Counted from the first letter of the stretch, positions 46,561 through 63,639 are shown. The stretch is DNA of 64,000 nucleotides from Daucus carota subsp. sativus (GCF_001625215.2 NC_030381.2:55415214-55479213); one strand, 5' to 3'. The notes: generated by a model from the letters alone, not told the origin. Made by a program: numbers and translations.

Positions 46561-49208
46561 GTGTGTGTGTGTGTGTTTAAAAAAAATTTAAAGAAGAATA
46601 ATAAAGTTGAAGAACCGTATGGAATAATTCTAAAGGATTTGACTTTTCCCCCTTCCCTTTTTAGATTGTTGCAGATTAGGTTTTACTTGTGAGCTATGAT
46701 GGCCTTAAAGTTTACAGCACGACATATATATTTTTTCCAGTCAAATATGGTTGGATCGGGTCCAAAATATATTGGGTTTGGTTGAATTGAAATTATGTGG
46801 GGCCAAGGCAAGTCTATCCTGGATATGACTTGCCCTATAAAAACTAAGGCGGTCGGATGTCTACGCATTGTTGAGTGCTTAGGCGCTAGCCGTCGCCTTA
46901 ACAACTATGGTCGAGACGCCTTACCAACTATGGTCGAGTGACTTGTCGAGTCTTCTTGAAGTTACTCTCGACATAACTTGCTTCCTAGGCAGACATAACT
47001 CGCTTCTAACTGAAGTGGTACATATATGTATTGCTTTATCATACCTTCCGTTGTCGTTTTTGAATTTAAGATCAAATTAATTTATTTTTCCTTTTGCTTC
47101 ACCTGCATAGTTATTTTAAGGGATATTCTCTATGGTACACTCATGGAATTGGCTTTTCTCGATGGTACCATCACATTTTTGTCTTCTATCTCTGCTAACC
47201 CTGTACTTATGATTTTTCACTTGTAATACCCTCGTGTTATGTAAAACATAATAGAATTGATTTCAGATTATAAAATAAATTGTATATTTGAAATCCTTAT
47301 TAAAAATATACATGAAATAGACCTTTGAATCATATAAATCGAAGTTAAATTGAGTGTGATATATTTAAACTTCATAACCGAACTTTGATCATTTATATCT
47401 CACTTGGTTTGACTCCGATTTATATGATTTAAGAGTCTATTTCATGTATTTTTTTACAAAGATTTCAAATATTCAATTTATTTTACAATTAGAAATCAAT
47501 TCTATTATATTTTACTTAACATGGGGGTATTATATATGGAAAACCATAAATACAAGGTTACCAGAGATAAAAGTCAAAAATGTGATTGTACCATCGAGAA
47601 AAGCCAATTCCACAAGTGTACCATAGTGAATTTTCCTTATTTTAATGAGTGACGTGATGATTCCTAATCTGCCTTGGAGTTCGAATTATCAGGATGTCCT
47701 TTGGATTGTAAAATGATTTTAGCAAAAAACTTTTTTAGTCATTATAGATGTTTGACCTTGTGATAACTGATAACTAATTTAGGTTTTAATATAATCACGT
47801 TTTGGAAGAACTTAATGTGTCCAAACCATCTAATTTCCAGCATGCTCACTATCTAAGTTTTATTTTGAAGAGATTTTTGCTTTCTACTCTGCTAGTGGTT
47901 ACAAAAGATGAATATATGGGGCTTGATTGATAATATATGTATAAATGTACCAAATAATGTACTGTTGGATTGACTTGAATAATTGATCCGATGTATGCAG
48001 TATTGTCATGCGACCTTGGCTTGGGTTTACTGTGATGGACATTGCTACTCTCCCTCCTGATACATATGAATTAATGCCTGAATCCTCCGTTGATAGTACA
48101 GTTGTTGTGAAAGAGGTAATGGTAACCAGTTCGCAATTTCTAGTTTTATGTGTGAAATAGGTTATGTTAATTAGTTCGCAAATTCTTAATTTAGGTGTAA
48201 ACGTCAAAGTTGTTAGGTTAAGTGTAAAACCTAAAAAAAACCTTTTAAAAAATTGCAAGAAATGTATGAACCTTTCCCAACCGCTACAAATCTCACCTAG
48301 GAGTTGGTGTCTGCTCTCGTATGAGAGTAAGTTTAAACAACTTAAGCTTCTACAATTTGCTTTACAAGTTCTTTTTCTCCTTTAATTGGGTTTGAATCAC
48401 AATTTTTAAATCTGTCTTATCATTGGTGCAAGCCTCCAAGCTATCTCTTGATCAACTTATGGCACTAATTTATGTAATTTTGGATTCTTGTATGAGTTTT
48501 AAAATGATCTTGTTTATCAACAGGTATATGAAGGATCACCTGCTGACAAAATTGAAGTGTGTCCTGGTGACTCAATCACTGCTGTGAACGGAAGTCGATT
48601 ATCTGGTGGCCTTCGCGTGGTATGTGTAAATTTTGTAACGAATTTGTTTCTTAGTTTTGATCATGATCGCATTTGGTTATTATGTACTTCATTGATTTTG
48701 TAGTACGCCGAAGAACTAAATGCTGCATCCAACGTGTTGAGTACTTTGAGTGCTTGTGGGCACACTAATTTTATGGTCAGCTTTACAACATTGCACTTGT
48801 TCTATATTTAGGAGTTAGCATTTTTATTTTATATCTTTTAACTTCTGTGACATTTGCAGCAGGTTTATGTAAAAGTAAATGATGGTCGTAAATTAGTGGT
48901 TGCCGACAATCTTAATGTCAATGACAAAAAGTTCTGTAGCAGGTAATTTTCTCTGTTTGTGTTTCTCCTGTTACTCATAAAACTGAAGTCGTGTTTGCTC
49001 ATTTCATCTTTCATTTTTTTTCTAATATTGTCAATTTATAAGTACATATGTATATATATCAATATGTGGCAGATTATTGTTTTCTACTCAATTTAATACA
49101 TGCATATCTGTGTTCATTGGCAGTTGGCTGGGAGATGATTCTGATTGGACCATGGAGCCTCTGATTGGGTCCCAAACCCGTGCTGCTGTTGATATTGCAA
49201 GCTGGTAA
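42330..49208 (+). CDS. DegP/HtrA-like (Do-like 14 type) protein lacking catalytic residues, 449 aa
   Basis: Exons: 42330-42423, 42504-42566, 42642-42776, 42884-43005, 44171-44443, 45062-45139, 45221-45354, 48001-48115, 48524-48619, 48704-48775, 48860-48942 and 49124-49208. Borders are GT-AG and phases close on TAA. The layout fits plant 'protease Do-like 14' relatives: an N-terminal linker, a trypsin-like beta-barrel (SAIRNISPSVVAVSYF, DCSGFIIRWD, VATVLTSAKLM, KLLEAVEDYVDYYHNIATFKV), then a PDZ-like part (VVVKEVYEGSPADKIEVCPGDSITAVNG). HtrA proteases have His in the position of TSAKL and GNSGGPL around the active Ser. Here the sequence is GEGGPLIN (45224-45247), with Glu in place of Ser, and no His or Asp is recognisable, so it is probably a pseudoprotease. 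Exon 6 and the 81-bp intron after it are the least certain part. No transit peptide was recognised. Confidence 0.7.
43661..43963. mobile_element. Stowaway-type MITE in intron 4 of the DegP-like gene
   Basis: The ends are ctccctccgtcccagccaat and ctggtgggacggagggag, flanked by TA, 303 bp long. It shares ggcacggagrttaagaa and gtgggacccatcaat with the split element at 36221-37338. Confidence 0.85.
46522..46577. repeat. (TA)n(TG)n compound microsatellite
   Basis: A TA run of about 18 units followed by about 8 TG units, in the 2.6-kb intron 7 of the DegP-like gene. Confidence 0.9.
47120..47636. mobile_element. Mutator-like foldback element with perfect 9-bp TSD
   Basis: The element is flanked by ttattttaa at 47111-47119 and 47637-47645, the 9-bp duplication typical of Mutator-like elements. 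The termini gggatattctctatggtaca and, on the other strand, ggaaaattcactatggtaca begin inverted repeats that continue almost to the centre, so the whole 517 bp can fold into one hairpin. No transposase is present. It lies in intron 7 of the DegP-like gene. Confidence 0.85.
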
Positions 49209-49493
49209 TTGATATCTACTTGCGTGGACAATGTCTGTTGATGGAAGTGTGTTGAGATGGCTGGTAACGTTTGTTTAATCACCATCGTCTGTAGTAATAT
49301 AAATATGAAATCGACTTGGTGAAATTATATCTATGTGATACTTAGCTCATTTCACGAACTGGTGTAGGTGGAAGCTGTCAATTTGTCAGACTTTTATTTC
49401 CTACATTTTAAATAGATTGCATTTTATATCTACCTGTTGTGTTGTTTCGAGGGTGTGGTTTAAATACAACGGGGCCATATAGTTTCATTCTTA

Positions 49494-49838
49494 AGAGCAT
49501 CATCAATAGAGGATTAGAGGTTGCCAAAGCCCAAATGTTATGTGGCATGTCAACGTTGGTTGCCAACCCATTGAAGTTGTATGGTTGCCGACCAAGTTTG
49601 TCAAAACTGGGCAACATTTCAAAATGGTTAATATACATATATAAATGCAAAAGGTGTATATTATTAATATTTCTTTTAGTTCATGAGTCGTATGCAATTT
49701 AATTCAAGGGATCACAGAGACGACTTTTAGAGGTTGCTAGCTACTGAAGTAGAATGTTGCCAAGTTGATAAAAAATAAAATGAAAATTAAATGGTAAGGT
49801 TGACAACTAAATTGTCAACCCATTGTTGGAGATGCTCC
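49494..49838. mobile_element. MITE with gagcatc-type ends
   Basis: The left end agagcatcatcaatagagg and the right end cccattgttggagatgctcc are imperfect inverted repeats. Inner motifs ggttgcca and tgacaac also occur inverted. The class (Tourist- or hAT-like) is undecided because no clear target duplication was seen. It lies about 290 bp past the DegP-like stop. Confidence 0.55.
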
Positions 49839-49839
49839 G

Positions 49840-50702
49840 ACAGATGTTACTCAGCTATGTCGGGCCATAAAGACTGAAATTGGTTTCTGTACACAGCGCA
49901 TATATGAATATATAAATGATCATATAGCAATATGGGTCTGTTTCTTGACAATTGGACTTATCTAACCCATTGCACGGGGCGTTGGATCTATATTAATATC
50001 CGCAGACCGGAAGAGTTTCATTCCGCGAATATTATCCGCAGAAAGACGAACTCCCGTTTCAAATTTATATGATCGTATTTTTCAAATGCCAATGATACTA
50101 CAGATATTATAAAATGAAAATGCGTGAATTTAGTTTTTTGCAAATGATTCATATATAAAAGATTAATGATTTTTCTAAAAATATATTAATTATTTGAACT
50201 AATTCAAGCTCACGTGTGCGCGAGTATGATTTTGCCACCGTTTCCGAGTTCAAAAATAAGATTTTGTTTAAACGGAATGCTCATAGACATATCTTAGGGC
50301 ATCCTTGAAATTTTATCGCATCTTTAACCAAATCTTGAAATTCTGTTACAATTAATATTATCCTAAATTACAAGATATTACAACTTTCCTCTATAATACA
50401 TATCATAATACAAATTATATGTACTATTCTGAATCATGTGATCAAAAGCCATATTTGAATCAAAACATGTTAACTTTCATTTTCAGCCTCAATGTAGTGT
50501 GTATAGGAACGTTCGTTTAACATATAAGCAGATTGATGGAAGCCGTTAAATCATATATGCGGAACCCGTTTGACAAAAAATATAAAAATCAAAGCAAATA
50601 GAACTTTTCCTTAACAAGGGTGGTCATACACAATTACATTCAAGCCAAAATGCTTGAATCTAAAATTACAGAAAGCAAGCCGAAGCATATGAAACCGTTA
50701 TT
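49840..50702. other. Convergent intergenic region
   Basis: This is the space between the DegP-like gene (+) and RPT2 (-), which converge here. The last 100 bases or so before 50703 are probably RPT2 3' UTR. No other feature is seen. Confidence 0.4.
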
Positions 50703-55602
<4,900 letters not shown>

Positions 55603-55607
55603 GGCTG

Positions 55608-55642
55608 ATCGAGAGAGAGAGAGAGAGCGAGAGGGAGAGGGA
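55608..55642 (-). repeat. GA/CT-rich tract in RPT2 5' UTR
   Basis: A (GA)n tract, with CT on the RPT2 sense strand, lies directly upstream of the RPT2 ATG. CT-rich leaders are common in plant housekeeping genes. The core promoter is presumably just upstream, about 55650-55750, but no TATA box is evident. Confidence 0.6.
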
Positions 55643-55759
55643 GAGAGATTTGTAGAGGTTTGAGTATCTTTTGCTTCAAGAAATCTGAAGTTGCAGTAGA
55701 TTACTAGATTTGGTCAAAGACTCAGAGGCTTGGTGGGTTAGGTTTATTTGGGCTTGAGT

Positions 55760-58138
55760 GAATGTTTATGGGCTTTGTGTGGGCTTCTTGTTGCATTTTT
55801 AAATGCGTGTGGATGCAAATTGCATATCAAGCATTTTTAATTTATATTTTTGCTTTTCATGCTTTCGAACATTTTATGGGCTTCATGATGGAGAAAGTAT
55901 ATGTATATAGTCCTCTGGTTAAATAAATTCTTAAGGAATTAAAGTATAGTACTTCAAAGAAAAGGAAATTAAAGAATAGGGTTGATTTTAGCACTACTTT
56001 GATTATTTCTTGCATTCGTGATCCTAGGTGTGTAAGTTTAATTAACCGTTTATTAAATTTTTTGCAAAAAATTTAATAGTGCGAAATCTTTCTGATTCGA
56101 GGATCTTAATGAATATGCTTTCAATATGTAGTGATATCTTTGATTATAATACATGAATCTATCACAATATATAGTTAATCAATTATAAAGACGAATTATT
56201 TTAAAAGAAATTATTGTTTATCTTATCAGTACAATTTACATTATACTGTTAATCAATTAAAAATAAAATTATTTTGAGACAATTATTTATCTTGTCAATA
56301 CATTTTATATGAAACACTATTGTGGAAACATCTTCATACATATTACTATATTAGAGTCTTGTTATATCATAACTATTCAGAGTCCAGAACAAATGATAGG
56401 TGAAGATCATTTGGGTGCCCGCAAATTTAACGTATGAAAACGAATTCCTTTTTTAACCAGTTGAACCGCGGACGATCATGTTGTACTTTGATAGCTCTGG
56501 GAAGAGAATGAGAATAGAGATGAAGGTGTCCTCCTGGAGTTGCAGTTCCACTGTTTCAAGTTAATATGCGGATTGGAGCCATCGGACAATCAAAAATTTC
56601 CACTTCCTTTTGAATAGAATTCAAGTCGGATTTCCACTTTATTTATATTTGAATTAGAAATTTGTACTTTGTTGGTTGACGAATATATAATCTTTTATCA
56701 GTTTTGTTTTTTTTAAACAATAAACATTCATAAATAAAATGATAAAATGATTTATGTTATCCCCGCAAGTTTTTTTTAGATTAAATTATTTGATAATAAA
56801 CTCAAAACCTTGAGCACTGATGTATAGTTTTATCACTGAGCTGTTCTCAACTCATATTCCATATTCCAGTAAGTTTTAATTATAATATATCATGTCGGGT
56901 CGGGTCGGTGTCAATGATCGGTAACACGTACGCATACGCTCACACAATAAGTTAGGACATACCAGGTCACCTGAAACTGAATCAAAGGTTGAGTTTGAGT
57001 ATTGAAACTCGAATTTAACAAGTACTTGTTAAATTCGAGTTTAATTAAAAGTACGATAATCTGATATATCCGACATGAACCTGATTTTATTGGTTATTAC
57101 AGACGTGCATTATTTATGCTACCATCAACCACAAAATAATCTTAAACCAGCAAAACGACACAACCAGTCAACCACACCCCAAAACAGTCCATCTCACTCA
57201 ACGTTGTGCGAGGTCCTCCGGTGAATAATGCACATTGGATACGTAAATTTAATGCAATGACATCGATAGATATATATTGGTGAAAGGTCTTTACCATAAA
57301 ATCTTAATCAAATGTACAGTAGGCTATTACTCAAACCAATCTATGTATCGCAAATCTGGAAAATCAATAGTCAATTCATTACATTGACTGCAGACACATT
57401 TAAGTTCCTAGCAAATTCATTTACTTGTTGTATTGGTACGAGTAATGAATGCCACAGAGCTCAATACTTGCCCTATTCTGTAACTTTTCATTGTGGTCCT
57501 CAGATACTTTCAAATTTTTTGTTTGTTGAGTAGTCCTTCTTGGACTCGATCGGAATTTCATATAAAATTTAACTCCGAATTGTAATTCGAAGTAATATAT
57601 TATGTTATTCAGACTCTTCATTTTGCTTCAGTTATTTATATCGGGAAACTCGATACTTGGACACGAATGTGACTATTTTGACACTTATTTTATATAGAAT
57701 TGTTAAATCTTAAAATATTACAAAATCTAACACTCGAACATGTAATTTAATTTGTATAGATGATATATACTACTTTGTTTAGTTACTATGGCTAAAAACA
57801 TTTCAAGAACAAAGCGTAAGAATGTGAAATAAACTGAAGATACAAATATTAAGCTGGAACTGGAATAAAAACTTTATCATAAGTAGATAAATAATGCTAT
57901 CTGATTAATTATAGGATACATCTCTTGAAAACAAACGACACTTACATAAATCATAACGAGGAACTGATAATTAAACCACTAGTTCGCCAATTTAATCACA
58001 CACCCAAGGAATCAACACTAGCTACTTAATTAAACCAAGATAACTAATAGACTTAATTAGCTTGCTCACACAAATAAATATTACTCCCATGCATGCATAA
58101 ACCCTAAAAACACCAAACCCTAGCTACAGCACTCCACT
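55760..58138. other. Intergenic between RPT2 promoter and glycine-rich protein gene
   Basis: AT-rich DNA with only short open frames and no recognised gene, RNA or complete transposon. The part nearest 58139 is the probable 3' UTR of the glycine-rich protein gene. Confidence 0.45.
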
Positions 58139-58606
58139 TCAAGGAAACGGAAGGCCCCCAGCAGCACCACCACCAGTACCCGGAAAGCCACCGATACCGC
58201 CTAGAGTAGGCAGTCCACCAGCACCGCCTATCGTCGGAAAGCCACCAACCGCAGGAAAACCATTACCAGTACCCACAGTAGGGAAGCCAGTCCCACTGCT
58301 AATACCAGGAGCACCAGTCCCCGGAGTACCACCTATCCCTGGCAAACCACCCGCACCGCCTAAGCCGGGTAAACCGCCACCGCCCCCACCGAGATCACCT
58401 CCCGTGCCCGCAGCACCACCAATCCCACCAAAAGGCATCCCATTGTTACCAACGCCGCTGTAAACCCCAACTCCACTGTAGTTCACAACATTCTTCTCAT
58501 CACTCACACTGTCACCTTTTTTATTAGGCACATTTCTTGCTGCATTAGCATTGCGGAATGCACATGCAAAGACAACAAGTAACATGCAAATACACAATTT
58601 TGCCAT
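58139..58606 (-). CDS. Secreted glycine-rich (cell-wall type) protein, 155 aa
   Basis: A single-exon gene. The first 22 residues (MAKLCICMLLVVFACAFRNA) form a typical signal peptide with cleavage near NANA|A, so the product is secreted. The mature part begins with a charged, hydrophilic stretch (about residues 23-45) and continues as a Gly-rich repeat region to the end. Motifs such as GGLPGLGG, GGFPTIGG and GGLPTLGG recur with hydrophobic-Pro spacers. This composition fits the small 'putative cell wall protein' glycine-rich family of plants, thought to be structural parts of the wall (family knowledge). There is no cysteine-rich tail or RNA-binding domain. The ATG at 58606 is the only one giving a signal peptide. 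Confidence 0.85.
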   Translation of the reverse strand: MAKLCICMLLVVFACAFRNANAARNVPNKKGDSVSDEKNVVNYSGVGVYSGVGNNGMPFGGIGGAAGTGGDLGGGGGGLPGLGGAGGLPGIGGTPGTGAPGISSGTGFPTVGTGNGFPAVGGFPTIGGAGGLPTLGGIGGFPGTGGGAAGGLPFP

Positions 58607-58677
58607 TTCGAGGTAAGTATCTAGCTAGCACTAAGGAGATCGATGAGAAGTGAGTTGAGGAGGTGAGATTGGTTCTT

Positions 58678-58686
58678 CTTTTAAAG
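58678..58686 (-). promoter_or_regulatory. TATA-like box of the glycine-rich protein gene
   Basis: On the minus strand ctttaaaag lies about 75 bp upstream of ATG 58606. It is followed by a C/T-rich leader, a spacing that fits a TATA box with a 5' UTR of about 45 bases. Confidence 0.5.
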
Positions 58687-60370
58687 GCCAGAGAGGTACG
58701 TATAGGTGGTCACAGTTGAGAGGGCATTTAATGGAGTTTAATACATTTACTATTTCTCTTTTTAATGTTTTAGAGGCTGGCTTTTAATTATTTTTTTTTA
58801 AAAGAAGGTATAGATGCCTCTTCAAATTTTGTGAATAAATGAATTCAATAGTAGATCTTCCGATTTTAATTTCACAAGTTAATGCATTCGACAACATATA
58901 ATCTTCACTCCAAGATACATGTGTCGTGTTGCGCAAATAATTTAGTTGAGCAGAGTTAAGTGAAGTAAATACTTAGTCAACATTTTGTTACATTTCGATT
59001 ATTCTTCACAAATTAATATATGTTTATACGAGCCACACCTTGGAGTATTAGAATCTTGGGGTCTTAAAAATGGTGCTACTGTTTTAGAAAATATTGATAA
59101 GAAATTGATGATACAATCATATAATATGAAAAAAATAATATTTTTAATGAATTTTAACATGGCAACTTTTCTTAAATATTGAAAACAATTTTTTTCAAAA
59201 ATATGATGAACATGTTTTTCTGTAAGTTTTAAATTAAAAATTATTATTTTAAAAAAAGTTTTTAGATTTATAAAACAGAGTCCTGATAAAACAATCTTTG
59301 GCCCGAACAAGAGGAGGCTACTTCCGTCACACTGCAACCTGATTCATACAAACTAAACGAAGGTACACATCTCAAAGATCACAAATAATTTCATTAGATA
59401 GAGTAAAAACAACTTTTTTTTAATAATTAAATTTGTAAAAACTTTTTTCTTTTGTTTTCAATCTTATGCAAAGGGCAGACTAGCTACTGCTAGGGCAGCT
59501 TCATGACAGCTTAGAGGGGGGCTTAATGCCACTGTACTGACCCCTGGATGAATCGCTCATGGGTAGTTGAAAAATAATTGCAGAGAGTCAGATGAGCTTA
59601 CTGGCTCCGTACATCAATAACTGTAAATTTCATGATTTCGCTGTGCTGAGTAGTAACTACAGACTACTGGCTCTTCTTTAGTTACATCCACCACATGGCG
59701 CTCATTTACCACTGCTCAACTGTGAAATTTTTCAATCTAACACGACCTTGTTTTTATTAGTAGAATTAAATGAAAGAGAATTTTATTTTTCGCAGATTCA
59801 AACCCCTGACCTCTTGTTATGATCATGAGAATGGATCAAGATATGAACGATCATATTTTTGGTCAGTTTTCGAAATTCAGAGTCTAGATGACTATTCATA
59901 TACAAGAAATGCCTATTTTTAGTGAAGGAGATATAATACATTAGATGTTTTTATTATGAAATTCTACGTAGGGAGTTACTAGAGTATATTACAAGGGATG
60001 TTTTTATTTTCAATAAAATCAGAATCCTTGATTCTTTATTATGGAGAGAATAAATGTATTCGTCAAATTTAGAATGAACGGTCATCTTTGTTCTGGTATT
60101 TTGTTGGACACAAAACTCTTTCAGAAGTCAGATTTGAGTCTAAACGACAATTGATTCACTGGAAGTGCCTATTTTACTCAACTAATACCTATATATTAAT
60201 GGTATTATACAATCAAGTAGACAATAACCATCCAAATTGAGAGGAAAACGTGTGTCCACTGCAATTTACTAAAAGCTTTCCCTACTTATTTCTGAGTAAA
60301 TTTTCCTAATAGCAGAACAAAAACCATTAGTCCCGAAGAACAAATATATTAGCAAAAAGAGAAGCAAAAC
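58687..60370. other. Divergent intergenic region
   Basis: This is the space between the divergently transcribed glycine-rich gene (-) and LEA-like gene (+). It is AT-rich, and a T-run with diffuse inverted symmetry lies near 59165-59270. A less AT-rich stretch at 59460-59720 looks like old transposon DNA but has no termini. No gene is seen. Confidence 0.4.
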
Positions 60371-61063
60371 ATGGCTTTGAAAACCGCCCTTTCGAATTTG
60401 AGCTGTAAGGTTGTAGCCAATGCTCCAAGAATTGTGAAGGTATATCAATTTTATAACCTCCACAATTTTCAATAACTTTATTTACTCATACTTTTTCCTA
60501 TTACGATTAATTTTTTTTTTTTCGGTATATAATTTGATGTGAAACAGCCAAACTGTATCCGGAATTCATCGACTTATGACAAGGCTGCAGGAGCTGCAAA
60601 ACAGGGCGCCAATGAAGCAGCTAAGGTTGGCCAACAAGCCAAAGATAAGGCCTCTGCTGCTGCAGGAGAGGTAATTATATATCTAACTCGATATATAAAT
60701 GTTACGAGGAGTCCTTAATTGGATCATATCATAATTCAACGGTGCATATATAAAACTGAAAAATACCTAACTCTGCACTATTTATATTAGAGAACAAGGA
60801 ACCTAAAAAAAGACCGTGAATTTAACTGAGATGCATCTCACGTTCCTTATTCTTGTTAAATCTCGTCAAATTTATTGTTACATGTGGAACAAATTCAGGT
60901 CGCGGGAAAAACGAAAGATGCAGCAAAAAATATGAGTGGTGGAAAAGCTCAGAAAAATGCAGAAGAGGCATGGGATTCTGTTAAGAATAAAACTCAGAAA
61001 ATCAAAGATACTGTTGTTGGAAAGGCTGAAGAGACCAAGGAGAATGTCAAACGCAAGAAGTAA
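60371..61063 (+). CDS. Small LEA-like protein, 118 aa
   Basis: Exons 60371-60439, 60548-60670 and 60899-61063, with GT-AG borders and phase 0 at both introns. The N-terminus (MALKTALSNLSCKVVANAPR) has hydroxylated and basic residues without acidic ones, as in mitochondrial or plastid targeting sequences (inferred). The rest is Lys/Ala/Glu-rich and very hydrophilic, with 11-mer-like helical repeats such as AAKQGANEAAKVGQQAKDKA and DAAKNMSGGKAQKNAEEAW, the style of group 3 late-embryogenesis-abundant proteins. Such proteins protect membranes and enzymes during drying (family knowledge). A closing NVKRKK precedes the stop. The start is the first ATG of the leader. Confidence 0.8.
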
Positions 61064-62089
61064 GATGCATGCAAGCAAGAGCTCTGTTAGTAATCTATTG
61101 TATATAATCTTGTATTAAAATTACAATAATTTTAGTGAAATATTTCGAGATTAATACACTGTACAAGTGATGTATAATCATCCACTTTGAGATATATAAA
61201 GACTCTGCGTTTTGGATTTTGATGGTCCATTGGGTTGGGGCCATCAGTGGAAGGTTTCATAGGCCCAGAATATAAGCCTATGCAAAACCCGGGCCGAGTT
61301 CTCATATACTGTGCAAACTATTGGGCCACCTTATGTGATGGACATCTCTTATCTAATGCTAGATCATTACTCATACTAGCAACTTTTGGTAAAGGTTCTC
61401 CTTTCCCAATTATATGTCAAAATCAAGTCCGAAGGGCATCTAAATTTTAATAATTATATTATTTTTATGATCTTATTTCACAATATCGATTCCTCCATTA
61501 TTAAAAATATGAAATACAATGAAAATGCCTAATATCCTCCATTATTAAAAATATGAAATATAAATGAAAATGCCTAATATAATAATCAGAAAAAAAGAAT
61601 TTATAGATCACGTAACAGATATCTTAGTAGTGAACTAATACTTTAAATCTAATTTATCCTGTTGCAGGACAATATAACAATAAAAAAATATAAATATTTG
61701 TAAAAGAATTATAGCCAAATAATATTGTTGTACTTTCTAAATGGTAGACTATAATTGTTCTTACTATTCTTACATATAAATTATTCTAACATTAATCATC
61801 CTATATTTAATATATTTTATATAGATATAAGCAATGGAATACTGATTTTATAAAAATAACACTTTCTATTATCATATTGATAATTAATTTACACATAGTA
61901 GATTTTATTACAAGAAATGGTTGTCAAAAGCAATAAATATTTATAAAGAAAATTATATTTTATTCATTTAGGTGAAGTTGAATCATACGGTTAACTTTCC
62001 AGTCTAATAATTTAATTCTCTATCAGAAACTCCACGTTTACATCATTTTCATAATTATCACATTCGAGCTGTGATAGTTTTATATTATA
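61064..62089. other. LEA-like 3' UTR and intergenic DNA
   Basis: The first 150 bases are the probable 3' UTR. An imperfect short tandem repeat (tcctccattattaaaaatatgaaata at about 61490 and 61534) follows. Otherwise it is AT-rich with no gene seen. Confidence 0.4.
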
Positions 62090-62328
62090 CTCTCTCCGTT
62101 CGATTTTAGTTGTCACATTTGGTTATGTGCCGGTCATACTCAAATTTATTAATATTTTATCAATTGAAAAAAAAAAAAAAATCACCAAAAATAACTTTTA
62201 ATCTACTTTAAGATGTAATTTTCAGTTTTTTAAAATAATGAAGGAGTGATTTGTAATCTTTGATCAAAAATTAGTTAATTTAACCAACAAAAAAGGAAAT
62301 GTGACAACTAAAATGAGACGGAGGGAGT
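62090..62328. mobile_element. Stowaway-type MITE
   Basis: The left end ctctctccgttcgattttag and the right end aaatgagacggagggag, flanked by TA, are inverted repeats. The inner motifs ttgtcacatttggtt and ggaaatgtgacaa also pair. Its 239 bp include an A-run at about 62168-62180. This subfamily is distinct from the other copies. Confidence 0.75.
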
Positions 62329-63201
62329 ACGTTGTCTGCTCTTTTACTACTCATCAATGGAACAACTCGATCGTATACAATTACATAAGGAGTAGGTAGC
62401 TAGGTCAATAGGTGGTGTGCACTTTATCTCAAAAGAATAATTTTATAATCTCAGGGAGCTGCCTGCTTCATCAGTTACATTGCATGCATGTGCGACGCGT
62501 GTCGCAAAACTAGGGCATCAGAATTTGCTACTACCAAACTCACCTCGGTGCTCTAAATCAAGACAACATTTTCTACTCATTTAAAAGTCAAACTTCACAG
62601 TTTATATTATCTTTGACCGCTATCCAACGGCTGATCTCGCTTGCCTTCGTCTGGACAAACAACGATCTTACCGTTGGATTAGTCATATAAACATGAACCC
62701 TAATATTCCTTGCAAGAGTATTATCTGGCTCTGTCTACACAGCTGTCTCGACCATGGGCTGCCTCCTTCAAAACGGCAATACTTTGGAGTCTAATGCTAC
62801 CTCCAATAGAATTACAAAATTTTGGTCTGATTTTAGACCAAATAATTTTTCATTTCAAAATTTTTAGTCTAAATCTTTGTTTAAATTCAAATATTAATAT
62901 TTTATTCTCCTCATTGTCTTTATATTATTTTTTTGAACTTTTAACAATAATAAAATTTCATATTATTATCAAACTTAATATTATGATTATTTTGGAGGAT
63001 TAAAAAATAATCTATTTGATTAAAATATTAAAGCTATAATTTATATTATGTTTTCGAAAATTTAGTTTATATTATGTTTTCATGTAAGTTGTATTTGTAA
63101 TTAAATTTCAACAAATTTATTTTAAATTTAATGTATTGTTAACTTGAATTTAATAAATTTTAAGAGTGTTTAGTTTCATTATATTTATAATTAATATATA
63201 T
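62329..63201. other. Intergenic
   Basis: Contains a moderately GC-richer stretch (62450-62790) without a recognisable product, followed by AT-rich DNA. No gene is supported. Confidence 0.4.
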
Positions 63202-63630
63202 GAGTTAAGTTCCATGTAGTCCACATATTTACCGTAGTACCGTAGACCACATATGTTCTGCAACTGTATAATGGTATAAAAACATTGCAAAATGTATGAA
63301 ACTTGTTATTTTGTGAAATACATTGTATAAATATCACTATTTCATGAAAAATATTGTAAATCATTTATGTTCGACAAGTAGAACACATATGTTCTGTAAT
63401 ATGTAAATATGTTCTGCAAACTTAACCTGTTTTGCAGAAGAATATGTTTTTCACTATTTAACTTGTAGAATGTTTAGGATTGTCAAAATTTTTAACAAAA
63501 TAATGATGTTTATAGAACATGATTTGCAAAATAACATATTTTGCAATGTTTTTATACCATTATATAGTTGCAGAACATATGTGGACTACGGTACTACGGT
63601 AAATATGTGGACTACATGGAACTTTGTTCT
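63202..63630. mobile_element. Mutator-like foldback element
   Basis: The ends gagttaagttccatgtag and ctacatggaactttgttct begin inverted repeats of about 95 bp that match almost perfectly (accgtagtaccgtag, tataccattat in both arms). A 9-bp aatatatat is present on both sides (63193-63201 and 63631-63639). The body contains atgttctgcaa repeats and no frame. It is similar in design to 47120-47636 but unrelated in sequence. Confidence 0.75.
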
Positions 63631-63639
63631 AATATATAT

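Noticed and set aside
47444..47626. Small frame at the right end of the Mutator-like element
   Set aside because: It is formed by the inverted repeat, and a mirror frame exists in the other arm.
59760..59815. Possible tRNA-like or B-box motif (gattcaaacccc)
   Set aside because: No cloverleaf, A box or anticodon arm could be laid out around it.
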